A stretch of 64,000 nt of DNA from positions 52,313 to 116,312 of the forward strand of contig NZ_AZFK01000005.1 of assembly GCF_001435775.1 (NCBI RefSeq), written 5' to 3'. Within the stretch, counting starts at the first letter, position 1. Each line of letters starts with the position of its first letter. The position numbers and the translations under genes were made by a program. Positions 52,591-61,252 of this stretch are shown piece by piece. This DNA comes from Limosilactobacillus ingluviei DSM 15946. Its GTDB lineage: Bacteria > Bacillota > Bacilli > Lactobacillales > Lactobacillaceae. Under the pieces are notes generated by a model. That model worked only from the letters and a program-made list of their open reading frames with translations. It searched no databases and was not told the DNA's origin.

Positions 52591-55257
52591 CTAATCCGGC
52601 AATTTCTTTAAATCATACCAGGTGGCCCCGGCCTTTTTTTCGACCTTCAGCGGTACTGCCAACTGCATGGCTGAGTCCATTACTTCTGGTACCACCTGCG
52701 CCAGTTGCGGAATTTCTTCCGCCGGCGCTTCAAAGACCAGTTCGTCATGAATTTGCAACAACATCCGCGCTTGCAGCCCGTGGGCCTGCAAGGCCGCTGG
52801 CATCTTAATCATCGCCATCTTGATAATGTCAGCCGCACTGCCTTGGATCGGGGTATTCATCGCCGTTCGTTCCGCAAACGAGCGTAAGTTAAAACTTTTA
52901 GCGTGAATATCCGGCAAATAACGGCGCCGGTGCGTCAGCGTTTCAACGTAGCCTTGTTCCCGGGCACTGGCCACAATGTCATGGATATACTTTTCAACCC
53001 CCGGAAATTCCGCAAAGTAGGCTTGAATAAATTCATGGGCCTGCTTACGAGTCACGTGAATATTTTGGGCCAAGCCAAAGTCGGAAATGCCATACACAAT
53101 CCCAAAGTTAACCGCTTTGGCCTGCCGCCGCATATTGGGATCAACTTCTTCATCTGGCAAAAGGTGGAAGATCCGCCGCGCCGTGGCCGCGTGAATGTCT
53201 TCCCCCGCCAAAAAGTCGGCCTGTAAATTGGCATCTCCCGTTACATGGGCTAACACCCGCAGTTCCACTTGCGAGTAATCAGCTGAGAAAATTTGCCAAC
53301 CGGGTTGACTGGGAACAAAGGCCTTGCGAATTTTGCGCCCTTCTTCCAAGCGCACCGGAATATTTTGCAAATTCGGGTCCACTGAAGACAAACGCCCCGT
53401 CGCCGTTAAGGTTTGCAAATAACGGGTGTGAATCTTGTCATCGGCATGAATTACCTTCAACAACCCGGCGATATAGGTGGATTGTAACTTGGCAATTTGA
53501 CGGTAGGCCAAGATCTTATTGATGATCGGATGCTGATCAACCAATTTCTCCAAGACCGCCACCGAAGTCGAATAACCCGTCTTGGTCTTTTTAATCGGCC
53601 GCAAGCCCAATTGATCAAACAAGATCGTGCCCAGCTGCTTAGTCGAATTGATATTGAATTCTTCGCCGGCACCCTGATAAATTGCCGTTTCTAATTCGCT
53701 GAGCCGTTCTGATAATTGACTGCCCATCGCTTCTAGGGTCGCCTTTTCAACCTTGATCCCCGCCATTTCCATCTGTGCTAACACCGTACTCAAGGGGCGC
53801 TCGATTTGGGTATACAGTGGCCATTGCTCGTTGGCCTTTAATTTGGCCACTAATTGGGGTTGCAGTTTGGCAATCGCTTGTCCCTTGGCTACCAAGTGCC
53901 GCAAAAAGACCGCATCATCAGTTGGAAGTTGGCGTTTGGCTCCCTTGCCATACAATTCTTCGTCGGACAAAATGGCCAAATAGTCATGTTCGTGCGCCAA
54001 TGTCCCCACGTCATCCGCATTCAAAGTTGGATTCAGCAAATACGACGCCAGCAGCAAATCAAAATCGATCCCGGTCAAATCAATCCCCAAGCGGTGCAAT
54101 AAGACCAGGTGGGCTTTGGCATTGAACAGGTTAATCGCGACCTTAGGATCGGCCAATAACTCCTTAATTGGTGCTTGGGTCAATAAAGTCGCATCCCGAC
54201 TGGCAAACCAATGCTGGCCATCGCCCAAGGCAAAGCCTTCCACTTTAGCCAGGTGGTAATTCGCTTGGGATTGTTCAAGGTGCAACGTCAACGGCGCCTT
54301 CAGCTGCCCAACGGCCGCTAAGTTTTCAGCCGTGAGCGGGGTGAAAGCAACCGCCGTTTCCCCGCTCGGCGCCGTGGCTTCATCCGGGGTCAGCTTGGTT
54401 AAAAAGGACTTAAAATCCAGTTCTTGATACAGGTCCACCAGCGCCGCATGATCCGGCCCCGTATAGGTCAAATCAGCCAAGCTCACCGTGACCGGCGCAT
54501 CCCGCCGAATCCGGGCCAGATCTTGGCACTTGAAGGCAATCTCTTTTTCATTGATCAGATTTTCCTTGCGCTTGCTCTTTTTCATCTCAGTAACGTGCTC
54601 GTATAAGCCAGTCAACGAACCATACTCTTGAATCAGGCTGATCGCCGTCTTTTCCCCGATCTTGGTGACCCCCGGATAATTATCCGAGCTATCCCCCATC
54701 AGCGCCTTGACGTCAATAAATTGGGTCGGCGTTACCCCCAGCTTTTCGAGCATATAAGCCGGCGTAAAGTGTTCGGTTTGAGTGACCCCTTTCTTGGTCA
54801 CGGCAACCGTCGTGTGCTCCGTAGCCAGCTGGGTCAAGTCGCGGTCCCCAGACACAATCAAGGTTTCGTAGCCCGCTTGATCCCCGGCTTGGGCTAGCGT
54901 CCCAATAATGTCATCAGCCTCATAATTAGGCAGTTCGTAAGCGTGCATCCCGCTGGCCTTGACCAACTGGCGCACATAGGGAAATTGCTCCGTCAATTCC
55001 GTTGGGGTTTGATTGCGCCCCGCTTTATACTCCGCGTAGCGTTCCGTTCGAAAGGTCGTCTTCCCCGCATCAAAGGCCACCAACGCGGCATCGGGCTGAA
55101 AATCCGCCAGAATATGGTCCAACATTAACTTAAAACCATAAATTGCCGCCGTATGCAGCCCCGCCTGGTTGGTAAAGCGGTCCATTTGCGTATGCATCGC
55201 AAAAAAGGCCCGAAAGACAATGCTGTTTCCATCAATCAATAATAATTTTTTGGTCAT
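52591..55257 (-). CDS. polA: DNA polymerase I
   Basis: Repairs and processes Okazaki fragments. The 888-aa protein has a 5' nuclease domain (~1-290; LLIDGNSIVFRAFFA, IVSGDRDLTQL), a degenerate 3'-5' exonuclease domain (~300-480) in which the metal-binding Asp/Glu signatures are not found (LTLHLEQS in place of the DTE motif), and a polymerase domain with motif A DYSQVELR, motif B RRQAKAVNFGIVYG and motif C IHDELVFE. It is therefore expected to lack proofreading. It heads the polA-mutM-coaE-(nrdR-dnaB-dnaI) run. A TACAAT -10 lies at 55289-55294. Confidence 0.97.
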   Translation of the reverse strand: MTKKLLLIDGNSIVFRAFFAMHTQMDRFTNQAGLHTAAIYGFKLMLDHILADFQPDAALVAFDAGKTTFRTERYAEYKAGRNQTPTELTEQFPYVRQLVKASGMHAYELPNYEADDIIGTLAQAGDQAGYETLIVSGDRDLTQLATEHTTVAVTKKGVTQTEHFTPAYMLEKLGVTPTQFIDVKALMGDSSDNYPGVTKIGEKTAISLIQEYGSLTGLYEHVTEMKKSKRKENLINEKEIAFKCQDLARIRRDAPVTVSLADLTYTGPDHAALVDLYQELDFKSFLTKLTPDEATAPSGETAVAFTPLTAENLAAVGQLKAPLTLHLEQSQANYHLAKVEGFALGDGQHWFASRDATLLTQAPIKELLADPKVAINLFNAKAHLVLLHRLGIDLTGIDFDLLLASYLLNPTLNADDVGTLAHEHDYLAILSDEELYGKGAKRQLPTDDAVFLRHLVAKGQAIAKLQPQLVAKLKANEQWPLYTQIERPLSTVLAQMEMAGIKVEKATLEAMGSQLSERLSELETAIYQGAGEEFNINSTKQLGTILFDQLGLRPIKKTKTGYSTSVAVLEKLVDQHPIINKILAYRQIAKLQSTYIAGLLKVIHADDKIHTRYLQTLTATGRLSSVDPNLQNIPVRLEEGRKIRKAFVPSQPGWQIFSADYSQVELRVLAHVTGDANLQADFLAGEDIHAATARRIFHLLPDEEVDPNMRRQAKAVNFGIVYGISDFGLAQNIHVTRKQAHEFIQAYFAEFPGVEKYIHDIVASAREQGYVETLTHRRRYLPDIHAKSFNLRSFAERTAMNTPIQGSAADIIKMAMIKMPAALQAHGLQARMLLQIHDELVFEAPAEEIPQLAQVVPEVMDSAMQLAVPLKVEKKAGATWYDLKKLPD

Positions 55258-55296
55258 TTACCTCGTCCTTTCCGATCGCGTCAATTTCATTGTAAC

Positions 55297-55318
55297 AAAA
55301 AAGTGGAGTCTCCCCCAC
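55297..55318 (-). terminator. Terminator-like hairpin upstream of polA
   Basis: GTGGGG-GAGA-CTCCAC with T6 on the minus strand (stem 55303-55308 with 55313-55318). No minus-strand gene precedes it for >1 kb, so its target is unclear; it may stop antisense read-through of the divergent region. Confidence 0.5.
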
Positions 55319-55420
55319 CCTTCTTTTATTTCCTATTTCCCCCGGTGAAGGTTGCCAACCAAACTACCGACGTCAACCCGCCCTGGGAAAACGGCCGCCG
55401 GCAGGCCCAGCCAAACAAAA

Positions 55421-55458
55421 TTGACAATTTTCGTCCGCAACGGTAAGATAATACCGTT
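55421..55458 (+). promoter_or_regulatory. PRTase promoter with overlapping palindromic operator
   Basis: TTGACA (55421-55426), 17-bp spacer, TAAGAT (55444-55449). The dyad AACGGTA-N6-TACCGTT (55439-55445 with 55452-55458) is centred on the -10 box, a standard repressor position. The cognate regulator is unknown. Confidence 0.7.
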
Positions 55459-55513
55459 AAAGGCGATCTTAATAAGTATTTCGAGCTCATATTGTTCGGG
55501 AAAAGGAGAAATC

Positions 55514-56074
55514 ATGGAATACCAACTAACCATCGGCAACCAAACTCGCCGTTTGCCACTCGTGCCCATTAATGCAACCACCGCGATTGCTTCCTTTGTT
55601 TTGTTAGGCGATGATGACTTGACCTATCAAGCTGCCCAGCTATTGGCAGCCCGCTTAACCACCCCCTTCGATTACCTGGTTACCGTAGAAAGCAAGGGCC
55701 TGACCTTAACACACGATTTAAGTCGCTTGACCAACCATCCCCGCTCCTTTGTCATCCGCAAAAGCATTAAAAGCTACATGCAACAGCCACTGACCACCAC
55801 GGTCAAATCGATCACAACCGCCCAGGCGCAAACCTTGGTCCTGGACGGGGCAGATGCAGCCGCCCTGCAAGGAAAAAAAGTGATCCTCGTCGATGACGTA
55901 ATCAGTACTGGCGAATCATTGAAGGCCGCCGAAAGCCTCCTCCAGCAAGCTGGCAGCACCGTCGTCGGTAGGGCGGCCGTCCTTGCCGAGGGGGCCGCCC
56001 AAAAGCGTACGGACGTGACCTTTTTGGCCCCGCTGCCCCTCTTTAACTTAGATGGTACTCCCCAACCTGCTTAG
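55514..56074 (+). CDS. Phosphoribosyltransferase, adenine-PRTase-like paralogue
   Basis: A 186-aa type I PRTase with the PRPP loop ILVDDVISTGESL and the preceding VESKGLTLTHDLSR and VIRKSIKSYM segments. It belongs to the COG0503 family related to adenine PRTase, but the N-terminal region (IGNQTRRLPLVPINATTAIA) differs from canonical Apt, and the nucleobase is uncertain. AAAAGGAG precedes ATG 55514; the longer frame from 55352 includes the promoter and is rejected. Monocistronic, with a palindromic operator. Confidence 0.85.
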   Translation: MEYQLTIGNQTRRLPLVPINATTAIASFVLLGDDDLTYQAAQLLAARLTTPFDYLVTVESKGLTLTHDLSRLTNHPRSFVIRKSIKSYMQQPLTTTVKSITTAQAQTLVLDGADAAALQGKKVILVDDVISTGESLKAAESLLQQAGSTVVGRAAVLAEGAAQKRTDVTFLAPLPLFNLDGTPQPA

Positions 56075-56083
56075 ACAATCAAA

Positions 56084-56117
56084 AACAGCGTTGACTTAAT
56101 CGCCAACGCTGTTTTTT
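56084..56117. terminator. Bidirectional terminator between PRTase and BI-1 genes
   Basis: AACAGCGTTG/CAACGCTGTT (56084-56093 with 56104-56113) flanked by A-run and T-run. Confidence 0.85.
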
Positions 56118-56119
56118 CA

Positions 56120-56839
56120 TTAATCACGATCCGACATCCCAAAAATTTGCAAGAGTTGCAAGAACAGGTTAATGAAGTCCAAGTACAATTGCAAGGCCCC
56201 GATCACTGCTAAACCACTGACCGAAACTTGGCTGCCCGCTTGTAAGTACAGTTGCTTCATCTTTTGAGCATCCCAGGCAGTCAAAACCACAAAGATAATG
56301 ACCGCAATAAAGGAAAAGATGTAGGTAATCGCTGGACTTTGCAAGAACATATTAATGATCCAAGCAATCATCAAAGCGAATAATGCGGCGGTCGCTTGGC
56401 CCCCGGCCCGGGAAAGATCCCGCTTGGTAACCGTCCCATAAATTGCTAAGAAGACAAATAAGGACGCACTAGACAAGAACGCCGCGGCAATGTTGGCCCC
56501 CGTGTAAGCTCCCGCAATCAGTGCAAAAACCAGGCCGTAGATGATCGCGGTCACCATCAACATCACGAAGCTGCCGACCGGATTGCGCTGGGCACTGGCG
56601 TTAATCCCAAAGGTGAGGGCAATTGGCAATAGCAAGACCAACCACACCATCCCACTGTGCGCCGCAAAGTAGGAAAAAATTACCGCCCGAAAGGCCGTCA
56701 TTGATAAGTAGGCGGTCAAAGCCGAGACCAAGACGGCTAAAGCCATGTTCCCGTACATCCGGGTTAAAAAGCGATTCAGTCCCACCACGTCGGTATTAAC
56801 TTCCCGCCGTTGCGGTTCCTGAGAAAAGAAATCGTTCAA
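56120..56839 (-). CDS. Bax inhibitor-1 family membrane protein (YccA/YetJ-like)
   Basis: A 239-aa protein with seven membrane segments. In this family bacterial members act as pH-sensitive calcium leak channels. The core stretch SASLFVFLAIYGTVTKRDLS and the C-terminal QLYLDFINLFLQLLQIF are typical, with the acidic residues of the last helices conserved. An ~37-residue hydrophilic N-terminus precedes the first helix. Monocistronic. Confidence 0.92.
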   Translation of the reverse strand: MNDFFSQEPQRREVNTDVVGLNRFLTRMYGNMALAVLVSALTAYLSMTAFRAVIFSYFAAHSGMVWLVLLLPIALTFGINASAQRNPVGSFVMLMVTAIIYGLVFALIAGAYTGANIAAAFLSSASLFVFLAIYGTVTKRDLSRAGGQATAALFALMIAWIINMFLQSPAITYIFSFIAVIIFVVLTAWDAQKMKQLYLQAGSQVSVSGLAVIGALQLYLDFINLFLQLLQIFGMSDRD

Positions 56840-56990
56840 TTCAAATCCCCCTTCAAATTTGACTATCTTTGACGTTTAATCTAGCTAAATCCTAGCAAAT
56901 CCCACCGTAGAAGGCAAGCAACTTAACCTTTTCTTTGTGAACTATTCGGTCATAAAAAGGCCGGAATATTCCGACCTCCCGTTTTAAGCC

Positions 56991-58295
56991 CTATTGTAAG
57001 CGCGCTACATAAGCATCTTCGTACTTTTCAATATCACCGGCGCCCATGAAAACAACCACGGCATTGTGGTGGGTCAACAATTGATCAATGGAATCCAAAT
57101 CAATCGCTTTGCTGCCAGGCACCAGCTTGATCAAGTCGGCACTGGAGATTTGCCCCGCCGCTTCGCGAATTGAACCAAAAATCGGCGTCACGTACAGCTG
57201 ATCCGCGGCGGTAAGGCTTTGACCAAATTCCGTTAAATAGGCTTGCAAGCGCGAGTAGGTATGCGGCTGGAAGACCGCCACGATTTCCTTATCTGGGTAT
57301 TTTTGCCGGGCCGCATCCAGCGTTGCCTTGATTTCTGACGGGTGGTGGGCATAGTCATCGATAATGGTTGCTTCTCCCACCTTATGTTCGGCAAAGCGCC
57401 GCTTAACCCCGGTAAAGCTGGCCAATTCACGTTGAATTTCCGTCAAATCCACCTGTTCCAAGTAGGCCACGGCAATTACGGCTAAGGCGTTCAAAACGCT
57501 GTGTTCCCCGTAAAGATGGACCGTAAATTCGCCCAGCTTCTTTTCCCGGTAAAAGGCCGTAAAGGTCGATCCGGCCGGCGTCCGCTGAATGTCAACGGCG
57601 TAGAAGTCATCCGTTGGTTTGGTACCATAGTAGTAGACCGGCACGTCAACCTTTAACTGCCGCAGACTTGGATCGTCCCCCCAGGCAAAAATTGCCTTCT
57701 TAACCTGCCGACCGTAAGTTTCAAAGGAAGCTTGGACCGCGGCTAAATCAGCAAAATAATCCGGGTGGTCAAAATCAACGTTGGTCATGATGGCGTAATC
57801 CGGGTGATAAGCCAAGAAGTGATCCCGGTATTCGTCGGCTTCAAAGGCAAAGAAGCGGGCATCGGCTTGCCCATTCCCTTCCCCATCGCCAATCAAGTAA
57901 TTGGTTGGGGCCACCCCCGCCAGCACATGGGACAACAAGGCCGTCGTACTGGTCTTACCGTGCGCACCAGCGACCCCAATACTGGTATAGCTTTGGACCA
58001 ATTCTTCCACCGTTTCTGGGTAAGACTGGACGGGTAGCCCTAAGGCCAACGCTTGTTGCACTTCCGGGTGATCCATCCCAAAGGCGTTCCCCTTCACCAC
58101 CGTCATCCCGGCGCGCAAGTTAGCTGGATCAAAAGAGTGAATTTGGATCCCCTTTTCAAGCAGGGGACCTTGGGTAAAGGTTTCTTTTTCAATATCTGAC
58201 CCTTCAACCGTATGCCCCAAATCAAACAAGACCTCGGCTAAAGCGGCCATCCCGGTCCCCTTGATCCCGATAAAGTAATAGTGTTTCTGTTCCAT
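56991..58295 (-). CDS. murC: UDP-N-acetylmuramate-L-alanine ligase
   Basis: Adds the first amino acid of the peptidoglycan stem peptide. The 434-aa protein begins [20 protein letters not shown] (UDP-binding GxGxxG), has the ATP P-loop [14 protein letters not shown], and the Mur-ligase [12 protein letters not shown] block. ATG 58295 with AAAGGAAG upstream is the family start; the frame from 58373 overlaps ytpR. It lies 16 nt downstream of ytpR. Confidence 0.97.
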   Translation of the reverse strand: MEQKHYYFIGIKGTGMAALAEVLFDLGHTVEGSDIEKETFTQGPLLEKGIQIHSFDPANLRAGMTVVKGNAFGMDHPEVQQALALGLPVQSYPETVEELVQSYTSIGVAGAHGKTSTTALLSHVLAGVAPTNYLIGDGEGNGQADARFFAFEADEYRDHFLAYHPDYAIMTNVDFDHPDYFADLAAVQASFETYGRQVKKAIFAWGDDPSLRQLKVDVPVYYYGTKPTDDFYAVDIQRTPAGSTFTAFYREKKLGEFTVHLYGEHSVLNALAVIAVAYLEQVDLTEIQRELASFTGVKRRFAEHKVGEATIIDDYAHHPSEIKATLDAARQKYPDKEIVAVFQPHTYSRLQAYLTEFGQSLTAADQLYVTPIFGSIREAAGQISSADLIKLVPGSKAIDLDSIDQLLTHHNAVVVFMGAGDIEKYEDAYVARLQ

Positions 58296-58311
58296 TTTGC
58301 CGCTTCCTTTC

Positions 58312-58950
58312 TTAGGCAAACAATTCATTTCCCTTTGTAAAATCAAAGGCCGCTCCCACCGGGGCAAAATCATCCGGCAAAATCAAGGCCCCTGGCTTTT
58401 GGGGGGCACCCTTCAAGTGGAGCTCCCGCCCCGAGCAAATCATCCCGTTGCTTTCAACCCCCAGTAGGGCCCCCGGCCAAATAATGCTGCCACTGGGCAT
58501 CATCGTGCCGACGTTGGCCACGACGACTTTTACGTTGGCTTGCATGTTTGGCGAGCCGCTGACGATCTGTTGCTTGTGATCGCCCAGGTCCACCGTCGTA
58601 ATGTGTAAGTGGTCCGACTTCGGGTGGTCTTCCATCTTTTCAACATAGCCAACTTGGAAATGTGGGGTCAAAGCGGCGGTCAATTCAGCCGTAAAGCCCG
58701 CTTCATGAATCGCCGCGTTGAGCTTAGCCACTTGAGCAGCGGTCAGATCAACATTCCCGTTGACCCCCGTCGCTAATTCCGGCAGGATGGCACTGGCAGC
58801 CAAGAAGTTGTACCCCAACAATTGACCATCGGCAGCCGTGATCGCCACGACCTGCCCCTTTTTTTCCACCGTTTGTTCACCAGTCCCCGGTGCCGTCATC
58901 GTTACTAAAATATCCCCCAGCTCCGCCGGGTTGTAGCCTGCAATTAACAT
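58312..58950 (-). CDS. ytpR: YtpR family tRNA-binding-domain protein
   Basis: A 212-aa protein: an N-terminal DUF4479 domain ([17 protein letters not shown]) and a C-terminal EMAP-like tRNA-binding domain ([19 protein letters not shown] ... MICSGREL), similar to the N-domain of PheT. Role unknown. Followed by murC; the thioredoxin-like ytpP lies 124 bp upstream, as in Bacillus. Confidence 0.94.
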   Translation of the reverse strand: MLIAGYNPAELGDILVTMTAPGTGEQTVEKKGQVVAITAADGQLLGYNFLAASAILPELATGVNGNVDLTAAQVAKLNAAIHEAGFTAELTAALTPHFQVGYVEKMEDHPKSDHLHITTVDLGDHKQQIVSGSPNMQANVKVVVANVGTMMPSGSIIWPGALLGVESNGMICSGRELHLKGAPQKPGALILPDDFAPVGAAFDFTKGNELFA

Positions 58951-59074
58951 GGCAATGAATCCCTCACAATCTATATTTCTAAATAAATCAGTCTATAGTT
59001 TACCACAAGTTGCTCTCCGCGCGACAAAGCAAACAAAAAGAGTGGCCCCATTTGGGACCACCCTGCGACTGCCA

Positions 59075-59398
59075 TTAAGCTGGCAAACTTTGTAAGAAGC
59101 TTTCAACTTCTTCTTTCGTCTTGCGGTCCTTATTGACAAACCGCCCGATTTCCTGCCCCGCTTGGTAGGCCACAAAGCTAGGGATCCCCATGATCCCCAG
59201 CTCAGCTGCTAATTCCAGATTTTCATCGCGGTCAACCAGCAAGAAGGTAAAATCACTAAAATCGGCTTCAATTGCTGGCATTGCCGGCTTGATGAAGTTG
59301 CAATCTGGGCACCAATCCGCCGTAAAAAAGAGGACATACTTGCCCGTAGCAACTTTTTGCTTTAATTCTGCTTGGGTCATCTTTGGTAACTTTTCCAT
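59075..59398 (-). CDS. ytpP: Thioredoxin-family protein (YtpP-like)
   Basis: A 107-aa thioredoxin fold with the redox pair Cys30-Pro-Asp-Cys33 (ADWCPDCNF), and the cis-Pro loop MGIPSF. It is probably a bacillithiol/thiol or ferredoxin-independent disulfide reductase partner; the target is unknown. GGAGGAG precedes ATG 59398; the frame extends to 59473 without support. Confidence 0.92.
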   Translation of the reverse strand: MEKLPKMTQAELKQKVATGKYVLFFTADWCPDCNFIKPAMPAIEADFSDFTFLLVDRDENLELAAELGIMGIPSFVAYQAGQEIGRFVNKDRKTKEEVESFLQSLPA

Positions 59399-59486
59399 TC
59401 GCTCTCCTCCATACTTATTAATTGTAAGGATAATTATACACAATTTTCCAACTTTCACCAATGGTTTGCTCAAACCGGGAAAATTT

Positions 59487-59514
59487 TTGGCTTCTGCGCC
59501 ACATGTGTTACAAT
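59487..59514 (+). promoter_or_regulatory. Promoter of the 112-aa gene
   Basis: TTGGCT (59487-59492), 16-bp spacer, TACAAT (59509-59514). Confidence 0.5.
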
Positions 59515-59548
59515 ATGTTTACTTTACATGAGAGAAGTGAGGCAGACA

Positions 59549-59887
59549 ATGGCAAGTTCTAATTCTTCCCTTAACCCCTGGGTGATTCCCGTTACCCTCG
59601 GATTATCTGGAGCCGCGGGCTTCTTAGCTGGTAAATTGTTTGGTGACCGCAAGTTGAGTGCCAACGCAATTCTCCGCTTGGTCATCAACGACTTTAAAAA
59701 GGAAGGCCCGATTACGGGCAGTTGGATTGACTACCAAGCCCGGCCCTTCCAACGCTTTGCTGTCCGCACGCAAGCCTACCAAGGTGGCATCACCCGCCAA
59801 GAAGATGATCGATTAACCACTTACCGCTTCTTAGCAGATGCCTACACCGGCTCCATTTTAGAAATGAAACGAGTGCCAAACGCTTAG
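59549..59887 (+). CDS. Hypothetical protein with N-terminal membrane segment
   Basis: A 112-aa protein: MASSNSSLNPWVIPVTLGLS, one membrane segment (~8-27, ending in a GAAGFLAGKLFGD turn), then a ~75-residue soluble domain with strands (GSWIDYQARPFQRFAVRTQA, YRFLADAYTGSILEMKRV) that look like a small sheet fold. I do not recognise the family. GTGAGG precedes ATG 59549. It ends 4 bp inside the end of a converging gene and has its own terminator. Confidence 0.8.
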   Translation: MASSNSSLNPWVIPVTLGLSGAAGFLAGKLFGDRKLSANAILRLVINDFKKEGPITGSWIDYQARPFQRFAVRTQAYQGGITRQEDDRLTTYRFLADAYTGSILEMKRVPNA

Positions 59888-60324
59888 CGGGCGGCCAACC
59901 AAGCGATCCTGACTGGGATCGCTTTTTTATTTACCGACCGCTCCCATGGTTTGCTCAGGAACATCCCGCAACTCAACTGCCGCGCTGTGGCCAACCAGTC
60001 CCCTTGCACTGGCAATTGGATCACCGTCGGCGTGGCCCAAGCCAAATAGAGCAAGACTAAGCGCAGCTCTGCTAAGCAGGTGAGGCCGGTGAGCTCCAAC
60101 CGGACCCCGGCTTGCGAGATTTGTCCCAATAATGTCCCCTCAGCTGGGGATAATGGCGTAGTCAGCCGAACCTTGAGGTAAGCCGTCTCGCTTTGGGCCA
60201 TCAACTGGGGCCCCACCCAAGCCGCTTGGGTCAGCGTCACCTGACCATCAGTCAGTTTGGGGCCTTCTGGGGCCCGCTTGCTTTTCGGGCCGCGGTTAAG
60301 CAATTCATTGGTTGTTAGTTTCAT
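59884..60324 (-). CDS. Hypothetical protein (converging, 3' end overlaps neighbour)
   Basis: A 146-aa frame: basic N-terminus MKLTTNELLNRGPKSKRAPE, then alternating strands and helices (LKVRLTTPLSPAEGTLLGQI, LRLVLLYLAWATP). No family recognised. Support: AGAGGGG ribosome site 10 bp before ATG 60324, TTGACA-type promoter and a cre-like site upstream. Against it: the last ~15 codons coincide with the terminator of the opposite gene and there is no neighbour-based context. It is probably real. Confidence 0.55.
   Translation of the reverse strand: MKLTTNELLNRGPKSKRAPEGPKLTDGQVTLTQAAWVGPQLMAQSETAYLKVRLTTPLSPAEGTLLGQISQAGVRLELTGLTCLAELRLVLLYLAWATPTVIQLPVQGDWLATARQLSCGMFLSKPWERSVNKKAIPVRIAWLAAR
59901..59928 (+). 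terminator. Terminator of the 112-aa gene
   Basis: AAGCGATCC/GGATCGCTT (59901-59909 with 59916-59924), then TTTT. It lies within the coding end of the opposite frame. Confidence 0.8.
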
Positions 60325-60380
60325 CTTAGTTGATCCCCTCTTAACTATACCAATCCAATTTTTATCTGTTCAACGGCCAT

Positions 60381-60418
60381 ATCTTCTCACGCTCGGCGCC
60401 GCTTGTCAAACGCTTTCA
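60381..60418 (-). promoter_or_regulatory. Promoter and cre-like site of the 146-aa gene
   Basis: TTGACA (60404-60409) and GAAGAT (60381-60386) are 17 bp apart on the minus strand. TGAAAGCGTTTGAC (60405-60418) matches the cre consensus TGWAARCGYTWNCW at 12 of 14 and overlaps the -35. Confidence 0.5.
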
Positions 60419-60555
60419 AATCTTTTGCCGGGATTTTTACGTAATTTTAACCTGCGTCTGACCTAGCGTTACCACCCAATTCTGCAGCATTTTCAGTCTG
60501 AGGCAACCCGTTGCGCAAATTTTTTGTTTACTGTTTTTTATCACCTAGACCAATT

Positions 60556-60580
60556 TAAAAACACCGTGCTGAGCACGGTG
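60556..60580 (-). terminator. Terminator of trmB
   Basis: CACCGTGCT/AGCACGGTG (60562-60570 with 60572-60580) followed on the minus strand by TTTTTAAA. Confidence 0.75.
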
Positions 60581-60591
60581 CTAACCCTAAA

Positions 60592-61239
60592 CTATTCAGC
60601 TTTAAAATGAGCCTTCACTTTATAAATTGGTTGGCCGAGCGCCGCAAAGCGTTGTTCATATTCCGTTTCGACGTTACCTTCGTTTTCCGCCGCGTGGTGC
60701 AAATCCAGCCAGACCCCATCAAAGACCAGGCCGTAGTTATTAAAACTGGTCAGGGAATATTCGAAGAAGCCCATGTTGTCCGTCTTAAGCTCTAAACCAC
60801 CGCCCGGCTTCAAGACCCGTTGGTAGTTGGCTAAAAAGCTCTTGTAGGTCAAGCGCCGCTTTTCATGCCGCGTTTTCGGCCACGGATCCGAAAAGTTCAA
60901 GTAAATTCGTTCAATTGACCCATCGGTAAAGAACGTTTCCAACCCCGCGCCATCAGCCCGAATCATTTGCAAATTAGGCAGCTTTTCCGGCAAAGCTTTT
61001 TTTAAGGCAATGGCGGCGACCGTACTTTCAATTTCTAAGCCGATAAAATTAATTTCCGGGTGCGCCTTGGCCATGCCAATGATAAATTGACCCTTGCCCA
61101 TGCCGACCTCTAAATGTAACGGCTGAACTTTTTCAAACCGCTCTTGCCAATGCCCTTTGAATTGGGCTGCATCCAGGGCCATTTTTTCGGGATGGGCGGC
61201 CAATAACGGTTCCGCCCACTTTTTGTGTTTTACACGCAT
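60592..61239 (-). CDS. trmB: tRNA (guanine-46-N7)-methyltransferase
   Basis: Methylates G46 in the variable loop of tRNAs. The 215-aa protein has the SAM motif LEVGMGKGQFIIGMA, FIGLEIE, and the catalytic block YLNFSDPWPKTRHEKRRLT. ATG 61239. It lies 13 nt downstream of ecsB and ends the ecsA-ecsB-trmB transcription run. Confidence 0.97.
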   Translation of the reverse strand: MRVKHKKWAEPLLAAHPEKMALDAAQFKGHWQERFEKVQPLHLEVGMGKGQFIIGMAKAHPEINFIGLEIESTVAAIALKKALPEKLPNLQMIRADGAGLETFFTDGSIERIYLNFSDPWPKTRHEKRRLTYKSFLANYQRVLKPGGGLELKTDNMGFFEYSLTSFNNYGLVFDGVWLDLHHAAENEGNVETEYEQRFAALGQPIYKVKAHFKAE

Positions 61240-61252
61240 GTAAGTTTCTTCC

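Noticed and set aside
55352..55513. N-terminal extension of the PRTase
   Set aside because: It includes the promoter and operator; a perfect ribosome site precedes ATG 55514.
58296..58373. N-terminal extension of murC
   Set aside because: Overlaps ytpR and lacks family similarity.
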